Assembly (NCBI GenBank): GCA_003519545.1
Contig: DOWN01000013.1
Span: 1 to 5,289 of the forward strand
Length of the DNA stretch: 5,289 nt
Direction: 5' to 3'
Source: Bacteroidota bacterium
Lineage (GTDB): Bacteria > Bacteroidota > Ignavibacteria > Tepidaquicellales > Tepidaquicellaceae
In this document: piece by piece, positions 1-5,289 of the stretch
Numbering within the stretch: position 1 is the stretch's first letter
Layout of the letters: each line of letters starts with the position of its first letter
Notes under the pieces: model-generated
Databases searched by the model: none
The model's input: the letters and a program-made list of their open reading frames with translations, nothing else
Told to the model about the DNA's origin: nothing
Made by a program: the position numbers and the translations under genes

Positions 1-54
1 TTTAAATTGTAAAAATTAAATTATTTAAAAATATTACATATAAATTTTATTTAA

Positions 55-408
55 ATGATAATACAAGGAAAAATTTACAAGATTTTTGAAACTCAACAAA
101 TCAAAGATACTTTTAAAAAAAGAGAGTTTGTTCTTGAATACGCTGACAACTCTCAATATCCGCAACTTATTAAATTTGAATTCACTCAGGATAAATGTGA
201 TGAACTTAACGGATTTAATGTTGGCGATGAAGTTGAAATTAACTTTAATATCAGGGGAAGAGAATGGGAAAATCCAAAAAGAGAAAAAGTATATTTCAAT
301 ACACTTCAGGCGTGGAAAATGGATAAACTTTCGGAATCTGAAATGAAAACTCCCGCACCAAATAAATCAAAAGATGAAGAGTTTAATCCTGATGATCTGC
401 CGTTTTAA
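55..408 (+). CDS. DUF3127 family protein, probable OB-fold with SSB-like C-terminal tip
   Basis: A 117-residue soluble protein with no signal peptide, so presumably cytoplasmic. I recognise the overall pattern as DUF3127, a small family of Bacteroidota and relatives with no established function. Residues 1-90 read as a compact beta-rich domain: an opening MIIQGKIYKIFETQQ strand, then KREFVLEY, a GDEVEINFNIRGREW segment and a final strand with FNTLQAWKMD. This layout resembles an OB fold. Residues 91-110 are a hydrophilic Pro/Lys/Ser/Glu linker, and the protein ends in NPDDLPF, very like the acidic tip that single-stranded DNA-binding proteins use to recruit partners. The start is fixed because an in-frame TAA lies immediately before the ATG. 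The gene end overlaps the next gene. A role in nucleic acid binding is inference; the family call is fairly secure. Confidence 0.85.
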   Translation: MIIQGKIYKIFETQQIKDTFKKREFVLEYADNSQYPQLIKFEFTQDKCDELNGFNVGDEVEINFNIRGREWENPKREKVYFNTLQAWKMDKLSESEMKTPAPNKSKDEEFNPDDLPF

Positions 409-1456
409 ATTTCTGATTATTTTATTTTTCATCTTCTCACTTTCAACTGTTTACTCTCAATCAGTAAAGGTATTGCCTCCTAAACACGGCATTTATCATT
501 CTGCTTTCCCATTGATGGGAGCAACCGAAGACAGTGTAGAAAAAGGAAGAATTGAACAGTTTGAAATTTTAACAGGAAAAAAAATTGTCTGGGTTTATTT
601 TTCTAATAACTGGTTCAAAGGAATAAAATTTCCACTTAATGAATGTGAAACTGTTTCCGCTTTGGGAAAAATTCCGTTCATTAGAATTATGCCGAGAAGT
701 GATTATTATGACGGTGTTTTAGATCCTGTTTATACTTTGAAAAAAATTTATGATGGTGAATTTGATTCCTCTCTTATTCAATGGGCAAGAGATGCAAGAG
801 ATTTTGGAAAACCAATAATGGCAGAGTTTGGAACGGAAGTTAACGGCTCATGGTTTTCATGGAGCGGTATTCTTAATGGAGGCGGAGTTACTGATAACTT
901 TGGAGATTCTACACTTCCCGACGGACCTGAACTATTCAAAGAAACATTCAAAAGAATAATTGACATTTGCCGTGAAAACGGTGCTTCTAATATCACATGG
1001 TGTTTTCATATGAACGCAGGTTCAGCACCTGATGAAAACTGGAACACTTATAATAATTATTATCCCGGTGATGATTATATAGACTGGATTGGTTTAAGTA
1101 TTTATGGTACTCATATACCCGGTCATCAGGCATCAAAATTTTCAGATGTATTGCGGAATGTTTATCCGAAAATAACTTCACTATCTCCTGATAAGCCCAT
1201 TGCTATTTTTGAGTTCGGTACAATAGAAGATTCAACTAATTATGATAAAGGATTATGGATGCGGGATGTTTTCAGTTGCCTTATCAGCGGTGAGTTTCCT
1301 CGCATAAAAGCAATTAGCTACTGGCATTCTGCCTGGATTAATGCCGATGGCTCTGTTTCTAATATGAGATTAGATTCATCCCCTTCTTCAATCAGAGAAT
1401 ATAAAGTAGGCATATCAAATCCTCTTTTCATATCTTATCCGGTTTTGAGTCAATAA
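392..1456 (+). CDS. exported GH26-like glycoside hydrolase (beta-mannanase type)
   Basis: Probable secreted endo-acting polysaccharide hydrolase of clan GH-A, family 26, whose best known members cut beta-mannan. The start is ambiguous: ATG 392 (354 aa) or ATG 374 (360 aa); I prefer 392 because it overlaps gene 1 less. Residue numbers here use the 374 start. A signal peptide with a hydrophobic core at about 14-26 probably ends at Ser28, leaving Gln29 at the mature N-terminus. The acid/base motif is FGTEVNGSWFSWSG, with Glu155 the predicted proton donor. YYPGDDYIDWIGLSIYG (about 229-245) is a typical GH26 block, and PIAIFEFG places the nucleophile at Glu280. SYWHSAW and RLDSSPSSIREY close the barrel. 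The residue before Glu155 is Thr, whereas many characterised GH26 mannanases have His. No carbohydrate-binding module or type IX sorting domain is visible. Exact substrate is unknown. Confidence 0.85.
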   Translation: MICRFKFLIILFFIFSLSTVYSQSVKVLPPKHGIYHSAFPLMGATEDSVEKGRIEQFEILTGKKIVWVYFSNNWFKGIKFPLNECETVSALGKIPFIRIMPRSDYYDGVLDPVYTLKKIYDGEFDSSLIQWARDARDFGKPIMAEFGTEVNGSWFSWSGILNGGGVTDNFGDSTLPDGPELFKETFKRIIDICRENGASNITWCFHMNAGSAPDENWNTYNNYYPGDDYIDWIGLSIYGTHIPGHQASKFSDVLRNVYPKITSLSPDKPIAIFEFGTIEDSTNYDKGLWMRDVFSCLISGEFPRIKAISYWHSAWINADGSVSNMRLDSSPSSIREYKVGISNPLFISYPVLSQ

Positions 1457-1480
1457 TAATTGTTTTTACTAAAACAATTA
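1457..1480 (+). terminator. AT-rich hairpin directly after the GH26 stop, possible terminator
   Basis: A perfect 10-base inverted repeat, TAATTGTTTT (1457-1466) with AAAACAATTA (1471-1480), has a 4-base loop TACT and begins at the base after the TAA stop. Its position suits a transcript end or a 3' stabilising structure. It is almost all A/T and is not followed by a T run, so it is not a classical intrinsic terminator. Confidence 0.35.
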
Positions 1481-1500
1481 AACATGTCATCCCACTCTCC

Positions 1501-1530
1501 CGCAGGAGTCTCCTGCAAGGGACTCCTGCG
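1501..1530. repeat. GC-rich nested palindrome, possible dispersed intergenic repeat
   Basis: CGCAGGAGTC (1501-1510) and GACTCCTGCG (1521-1530) are perfect inverted repeats of 10 bases around a 10-base loop. The left arm can instead pair with the nearer TCCTGC (1511-1516), giving a 6-bp stem with a 3-base loop, so two mutually exclusive hairpins are possible. CTCCTGC occurs twice, at 1510-1516 and 1523-1529. The element sits in a GC- and C-rich patch of about 1484-1550, starting TGTCATCCC, unlike the AT-rich surroundings. No T run follows it. It resembles REP-like intergenic repeats, but only one copy is in this window, so its family status is inference. Confidence 0.5.
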
Positions 1531-1584
1531 AAGTAATACCTCCTCCCTCTCAATTAGCATTAAATCTTTACTCATTTATTACTC

Positions 1585-1613
1585 TTGTCAGTAGATAATA
1601 TTTTAATTAATTT
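1585..1613 (+). promoter_or_regulatory. weak candidate promoter for the DUF899/DinB pair
   Basis: TTGTCA (1585-1590) matches five of six bases of the general bacterial -35 consensus. After a 17-base spacer comes TAATTT (1608-1613), only a three-of-six match to TATAAT. The position, about 20 bases before the ATG at 1633 and downstream of the hairpins, fits a new transcription unit. AT-rich DNA gives such matches by chance and Bacteroidota-type promoters differ, so this is only a hint. Confidence 0.2.
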
Positions 1614-1632
1614 TAAAACAAAATAAAGTTAT

Positions 1633-2187
1633 ATGAATATCGAAGAATTACAAAAAATTGAATCTGAAATTGAATCTCTCAGAAAAAGAAAAATAGAACT
1701 CTTATCTGAAGACGCAAAAAAAGACATCACTGAAGATTATGAATTTACAACTCCAGAAGGTAATAAAATCAAACTCTCAGAAATGTTTGGAAACAACCAA
1801 TACCTATTCACAATCCACAATATGGGCAAAGGTTGTAGCTACTGCACAATGTGGGCAGACGGGATGAAAGGAATGCACGGTTATATCGAAAAGAAAGGTG
1901 CGTTTTACTTAGTCTCTCCGGATTCACCTCAGACTCATAAAGAATTTAAAGAATCAAGAAACTGGGATTTCAAATCTGTCTCTTCTCAGGGAAATAATTT
2001 TATGTCTGATATGGGTTATTATTCAAAAGAGAATGGATACTATCCGGGTGTTTCAGTTTTTGAAAAAACTTCCGACGGTAAAATAAAAAGAATCTCAAAA
2101 GATTATTTTGGTCCCGGTGATTTTTATTGTAATGTATGGCATTTTTATGATTTACTTCCTACTGAAAATATAACCATTAATTCTTGA
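1633..2187 (+). CDS. DUF899 family thioredoxin-fold protein
   Basis: A 184-residue cytoplasmic protein of the DUF899 type, regarded as thioredoxin-like but without an established reaction. Residues 1-27 form a charged helix with coiled-coil character. Residues 36-50 hold the YEFTTPEGNKIKLSEMF entry strand. Residues 65-80 carry the family motif GKGCSYCTMWADGMKG, with Cys68 and Cys71 forming a CxxC pair that could act as a redox centre. The C-terminal block, PGVSVFEKTSDGKIKRISKD followed by FGPGDFYCNVWHFYDLLP, is also characteristic and adds Cys166. The start ATG is supported by an in-frame TAA three codons upstream. There is no good Shine-Dalgarno sequence, which is common in this lineage. It overlaps the DinB-like gene by four bases, implying translational coupling. 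The length is on the short side for what I know of the family. Fold assignment is good; peroxide or thiol chemistry is inference. Confidence 0.85.
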   Translation: MNIEELQKIESEIESLRKRKIELLSEDAKKDITEDYEFTTPEGNKIKLSEMFGNNQYLFTIHNMGKGCSYCTMWADGMKGMHGYIEKKGAFYLVSPDSPQTHKEFKESRNWDFKSVSSQGNNFMSDMGYYSKENGYYPGVSVFEKTSDGKIKRISKDYFGPGDFYCNVWHFYDLLPTENITINS

Positions 2188-2687
2188 ATCAAAAAAATAT
2201 CAGGTCTGAACAGTTTTACCGGCAATGGAAAATTTTAACCGAAGACTGGATTGCACTTTACTTGAGATTACTTGAAGAGAAAGATTATGAAATAGAAATT
2301 TCTCCCGGAAAAAATCACGGCATTTTTATTCTCGGACATCTTATTACAAGTGATGATGATTTTTCTTTATATATGGGCAAAGGTGAAATACTGTTTCCGG
2401 AAATTCAAAATTTATTTGCGTCTCCAAATTCTCTTAAACCTGTATCCGACTATCCGCCACTTTCTGAATTAAAAGATAAATGGAATTCAGTTTGTGAAAA
2501 AAATAAATTGATATATCAGAACTTAACGGACAAAGAATTGGATGAGATTCACGCTAAATGTGAAAATCCTGATACCGACTATTTTAAAACCAAAGAAAAA
2601 ATTATTATTTCCTGGCAGTTCCATCAGGCTTTTCATGTAGGTCAGTTAGCCACAATTTATTCTAAAGCAAAGGAACTAAAAAAATAA
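2184..2687 (+). CDS. DinB-like putative metal-binding four-helix protein (TTG start)
   Basis: A 167-residue soluble protein of the DinB/YfiT-like superfamily: four-helix-bundle proteins that usually bind a divalent metal through three histidines, with some members being thiol-dependent transferases. The likely ligands are His52 in the GHL motif, and His147 and His151 in the late helix WQFHQAFHVGQLATIYS; His45 lies close by. The helix around residues 5-32 and the GIFILGHLI helix also fit the family. The start is TTG at 2184: an in-frame TAA at 2178-2180 excludes any upstream start, and the first in-frame ATG (codon 64) would remove the first histidine helix. The TTG shares bases with the TGA stop of the DUF899 gene, so expression is probably coupled. 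The substrate is unknown; a thiol-transferase or detoxification role is inference from the superfamily and the neighbour. Confidence 0.85.
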   Translation: MNQKNIRSEQFYRQWKILTEDWIALYLRLLEEKDYEIEISPGKNHGIFILGHLITSDDDFSLYMGKGEILFPEIQNLFASPNSLKPVSDYPPLSELKDKWNSVCEKNKLIYQNLTDKELDEIHAKCENPDTDYFKTKEKIIISWQFHQAFHVGQLATIYSKAKELKK

Positions 2688-2729
2688 TTTTATCCTTAAA
2701 ATAATACGAATTAAAATTAAAAATTTTAT

Positions 2730-4508
2730 ATGAAAAAATTCTTTATAATTATCATTTCTTTAATTTATGTTAACTCATATTCTCAGTTGTCAAGTGACGG
2801 AATTGTCATTACCACTAAACTTAAAGAGAAATTTTATGATAAAAACGGAAATGTATTAACAGGCAAAGGTGTTGTGATAGGCGATATGGATTCCGGTATA
2901 GATGTTTTTCATCCTATGTTTTTCTTTGCTGATGGTGATGTATTTGAATGGATTGATGTTAATAAGGATAAAAAATTTACTCCCGGAACCGACGCAGTAG
3001 ATTTGAATAAAAATGGAAAAGCAGACAGCGATGAAATTCTGAATTATATTTCAATGAAAGATAAAACATTTGGTTTATTAGGTGCTAAGTCTTCAGAATT
3101 TCAAGCAGACTTTGATTTTTTATACAACGATAAAAATAATAACAAAAAAAGAGACTTTGGTGAGAAAGACGGATTTAATGAATCCGATCCAACTTATGGT
3201 GAATTATTTTTTATAGTTGATGATAAAGATAAAAATAATTCTTTAACCGTAGGAGAAAAATTAACAGCACTTAAAACTTCAAAAGTTAGAGCAGTCAGAG
3301 AAAAAGACGGAACGATAAGAAGAAGGGGAATTGATTTAATAAAAACTGAACCTGATACGATTGTTCACGGTACACCGGTCGCAGGGATTATTATGGGTGG
3401 TCATTATGGAGTTCAGAGACATCATGGTATAGCACCGGATGCAGAAATGATATTCGCAAACATTGATTATAAATACACTCCGAGATACGTAAGAAATTTT
3501 CCTGATTTGGTAAATTTTTTAAAAAATGAAAATGTAAATATTTTATTAATAGAAGACGGTGAATGGATGTGGGAATTTATGGACGGATCAACTGAAGAAG
3601 AAATGTTAATGAATGAAATGGCTCGTGACGGTGTAACAATAATAGGAGGTGCAGGAAATATGGGCGGTGCTAAAATGTTAATGAAAGATACTGTTGAAGC
3701 AAATGAAAGTTACACTTATATTATCAACAGTAAAAATAATGCTGAAGGTGTTTTGAATAACGGAATATTTACTTCTATCCTTTGGCGAACTCCGGATAAT
3801 AAAATAAATTTTTCAGTTGAAACTCCGGACGGAAAAGTTACTAAAGAATTTTCTGACGGAACGGGTATGATTTATGCCGGAGATTATAAAGTTTTTTATT
3901 CCCGCGAAATTTCACCTAAAGGTACTGTAATGATGAAGTTCGGATTTTTCGAAAAAGATTCCGGATCAGTTTTAGGCAAATGGAAAATAAATGTTACTTC
4001 TCGAAGCGAAGAAATTTTAACAGGATTCACGGGAGATGTATCTCAGTCTTGGGAGGGCTCCTCACACTGGCTCACAAACGTTACTGATTTTGGTAATGTT
4101 ACTTTTCCTTGCACAGGCGATAGTGTTATTGCTGTTGGTGCTTATACCGTTAATTTTCCATTCTACCCCGGAGATAAAATTGGCGACTTAAGTTATTATT
4201 CAGGAATAGGATATACAATTACAGGTAAATTAGGAGTTGATATCACCGCACCGGGGCATACAACTTTTTCCTGTGAACCTGATTATACTTATGGAATTTT
4301 CAGTGGTACAAGTGCCGCAGCACCTCACGTTGTCGGAGCAGCAGCACTTCTATTGCAATATAATCCTTCCTTGACACATTCAGAAATTAGAAATATTTTG
4401 TTATCAACAGCTACGTATGATAATTTTACCGGAAAAACTCCAAATGAAAAATGGGGTTACGGCAAACTTAACATCGAAGCCGCATTAAAAAAATTAATTT
4501 CAAATTAA
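2730..4508 (+). CDS. exported subtilisin-family (S8) serine peptidase with EF-hand-like calcium loops
   Basis: A 592-residue secreted peptidase of family S8. The signal peptide MKKFFIIIISLIYVNSYS probably ends at Ser18, leaving Gln19 as the mature N-terminus. The catalytic set is complete: Asp54 in GDMDSGID, His213 in VHGTPVAGI, oxyanion Asn310 in GGAGNMGG and Ser528 in FSGTSAAAPHVVGAAALL. No inhibitor-type propeptide lies between the signal peptide and the catalytic domain. Between the Asp and His blocks, residues 76-176 carry four Asp/Asn-rich loops like calcium-binding EF-hand loops. Between Asn310 and Ser528 there is a beta-rich insertion (about 325-440), ending in a GKWKINVTS strand, before the DSVIAVGAY core strand. 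The C-terminus stops right after the catalytic domain (WGYGKLNIEAAL), with no type IX sorting domain visible. The start is supported by an in-frame TAA at 2718-2720. It lies 42 bases after the DinB-like gene. Active peptidase is very likely; substrate is unknown. Confidence 0.93.
   Translation: MKKFFIIIISLIYVNSYSQLSSDGIVITTKLKEKFYDKNGNVLTGKGVVIGDMDSGIDVFHPMFFFADGDVFEWIDVNKDKKFTPGTDAVDLNKNGKADSDEILNYISMKDKTFGLLGAKSSEFQADFDFLYNDKNNNKKRDFGEKDGFNESDPTYGELFFIVDDKDKNNSLTVGEKLTALKTSKVRAVREKDGTIRRRGIDLIKTEPDTIVHGTPVAGIIMGGHYGVQRHHGIAPDAEMIFANIDYKYTPRYVRNFPDLVNFLKNENVNILLIEDGEWMWEFMDGSTEEEMLMNEMARDGVTIIGGAGNMGGAKMLMKDTVEANESYTYIINSKNNAEGVLNNGIFTSILWRTPDNKINFSVETPDGKVTKEFSDGTGMIYAGDYKVFYSREISPKGTVMMKFGFFEKDSGSVLGKWKINVTSRSEEILTGFTGDVSQSWEGSSHWLTNVTDFGNVTFPCTGDSVIAVGAYTVNFPFYPGDKIGDLSYYSGIGYTITGKLGVDITAPGHTTFSCEPDYTYGIFSGTSAAAPHVVGAAALLLQYNPSLTHSEIRNILLSTATYDNFTGKTPNEKWGYGKLNIEAALKKLISN
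2955..3257 (+). other. EF-hand/thrombospondin-3-like calcium loop cluster within the S8 peptidase
   Basis: Three segments fit the 12-residue EF-hand loop spacing with oxygen-bearing side chains at positions 1, 3, 5, 9 and 12: DLNKNGKADSDE (residues 91-102), DKNNNKKRDFGE (134-145) and DKDKNNSLTVGE (165-176). A weaker one, starting DVNKDKKFTPG at 76, lacks an acidic residue at position 12. All sit between catalytic Asp54 and His213. The pattern is visible in the sequence; calcium binding is inferred. Confidence 0.6.
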
Positions 4509-4631
4509 AAATAACTGCAAATATTTTGAGAATTTTTATTTGAAATAATTATTCGTGGTTTTTTAATAATTGATACATAACAATATCAAGTTGGTTAATC
4601 ATAAACGATAGATCAGTTTAAATATTAAAGA

Positions 4632-5192
4632 TTAACGACCAATATACTTATGTCGCCAGACAGCTATCACAAAAGTATCTGCATGAGGTTCATTAGGATT
4701 ATTTTCATATAGACGCTTTTTTATATCATATGCTTTATCAAAATTGTCAATGAGGCCTTTATCGTTTAAATCTGATGGTAAAAATGTTTCTTCAAATCCA
4801 CCACAATTTGTTAACGCACTATTACAAAATTCTTTATCTAATAATTCATATCCGACAAATTCAAAATCGGGTATTTTAATAAATTCACATCTTTGATTTG
4901 GCTCTATTATAATTGTCAATAAATTGAACTTGTCTTTCTTATTTATTTTTTTAACTACATAATCGAGCGAAGTGTAAAATCCTGTTTCATATTGACCGAA
5001 AGTATGAATGAATTTCCAATCTTCCGGATTTTCATGGTCAGGCTCTACTAAAAATTCATTAAGCATTCCGTCTAATGAAACTAGCTCAGTTAAATGTGTC
5101 AACTTTGACCAAATAATATATTCGTCCCAAGCTTTTCGGTTCATATCACCAGTTCCGTCAAATTTATCACATGCTAAATATAAAAAATTCAT
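4632..5192 (-). CDS. uncharacterised cytoplasmic protein with SALTNCGGF motif
   Basis: A 186-residue protein that I cannot assign to a named family. It has no signal peptide or membrane segment, so it is probably cytoplasmic. The N-terminal half is Trp/Tyr/Asp-rich (MNFLYLACDKFDG, WDEYIIWSKL), followed by a segment around 46-80 with GQYETGFYTSLDYVVKK. A distinctive block, EFVGYELLDKEFCNSALTNCGGFEETF, spans about 111-137, and the tail (about 165-180) reads NEPHADTFVIAVWRH. The ordered alternation of strands and helices and the conserved-looking block suggest a real folded protein rather than a chance frame. Four cysteines (8, 102, 123, 130) are present without a CxxC arrangement. It is the only - strand gene here, convergent with the peptidase across 123 bases. 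The compact acidic, orphan character is compatible with an immunity-like or regulatory protein, but nothing here proves that. Confidence 0.75.
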   Translation of the reverse strand: MNFLYLACDKFDGTGDMNRKAWDEYIIWSKLTHLTELVSLDGMLNEFLVEPDHENPEDWKFIHTFGQYETGFYTSLDYVVKKINKKDKFNLLTIIIEPNQRCEFIKIPDFEFVGYELLDKEFCNSALTNCGGFEETFLPSDLNDKGLIDNFDKAYDIKKRLYENNPNEPHADTFVIAVWRHKYIGR

Positions 5193-5212
5193 TGTATTTA
5201 TATTTAAGTTTA

Positions 5213-5241
5213 AATAAAATTTGAATTAATACGAATATCAA
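5213..5241 (-). promoter_or_regulatory. weak candidate promoter for the - strand gene
   Basis: Reading on the - strand, TTGATA (5241-5236) is followed after 17 bases by TTTATT (5218-5213). These match the general -35 and -10 consensus at four of six positions each and lie about 20 bases before the ATG at 5192. The region is extremely AT-rich, so a chance match is likely. Confidence 0.2.
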
Positions 5242-5289
5242 TAAATTTAACTTATGTAAACATATTTTTCAAATTATCTCGTTTACACT

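Noticed and set aside
16..44. Promoter-like TTAAAT and TATAAA, 17 bases apart, before gene 1
   Set aside because: The -35 match is only three of six bases and the whole leader is nearly pure A/T, so it cannot be told from background.
86..346. 86-residue + strand open frame
   Set aside because: Lies wholly inside the DUF3127 gene in another frame, is Leu/Asn/Lys-rich low-complexity and has no recognisable domain.
778..1181. Two - strand open frames (778-996 and 993-1181)
   Set aside because: Both are antisense to the GH26 catalytic core, whose motifs are intact on the + strand; their translations show no domain.
4547..4571. Possible terminator hairpin AATTATT/AATAATT between the convergent genes
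   Set aside because: The stem is seven A/T pairs with an 11-base loop and would be very weak; a chance match is expected in such AT-rich sequence.
1633..5192. A multi-gene defence or toxin-antitoxin system made of the DUF899, DinB-like, peptidase and orphan genes
   Set aside because: The orphan gene is on the other strand, the peptidase is exported, and no toxin, nuclease, ATPase or sensor domain is visible; nothing ties the four together functionally.
5008..5217. 69-residue + strand open frame
   Set aside because: Antisense to the start of the uncharacterised - strand gene, Ser-rich, and without a recognisable motif.

Overview
The window is strongly AT-rich, densely coding, and looks like chromosomal DNA from the Bacteroidota/Ignavibacteria (FCB) lineage. 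The supporting signs are a DUF3127-type protein (a family I know from Bacteroidota), AT-rich leaders without clear Shine-Dalgarno sequences, and two exported proteins whose signal peptides both end Tyr-Ser and are followed by Gln. The lineage call is inference from family content and style, not from a marker gene.

Layout: five genes read on the + strand and one on the - strand. (1) 55-408 is a small DUF3127 protein, probably an OB fold, ending in an SSB-like acidic tip. (2) An exported GH26-like glycoside hydrolase (392 or 374 to 1456) starts inside the end of gene 1. (3) 1457-1632 is non-coding, with an AT-rich hairpin right after the hydrolase stop and a GC-rich nested palindrome at 1501-1530. 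(4) 1633-2187 is a DUF899 thioredoxin-fold protein with a CxxC motif, coupled by a TTGA stop/start overlap to (5) 2184-2687, a DinB-like four-helix putative metal-binding protein. (6) 2730-4508 is an exported subtilisin-family (S8) peptidase with an intact catalytic set and a stretch of EF-hand-like calcium loops inserted between its Asp and His blocks. (7) 4632-5192 on the - strand is an uncharacterised cytoplasmic protein, convergent with the peptidase.

How the genes work together: genes 1 and 2 are probably translationally coupled, although their predicted roles (nucleic acid binding versus an exported glycosidase) do not obviously connect. Genes 4 and 5 form a tight pair, both with soluble, possibly redox- or thiol-related folds. 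The peptidase follows 42 bases later and may be co-transcribed. The two exported enzymes suggest scavenging of polysaccharide and protein. Neither carries an obvious type IX secretion C-terminal domain, so periplasmic or Sec-only export is the simplest reading. I see no RNA gene, CRISPR array, IS element or phage gene. I find no convincing new multi-gene system; the best leads are single-gene oddities.
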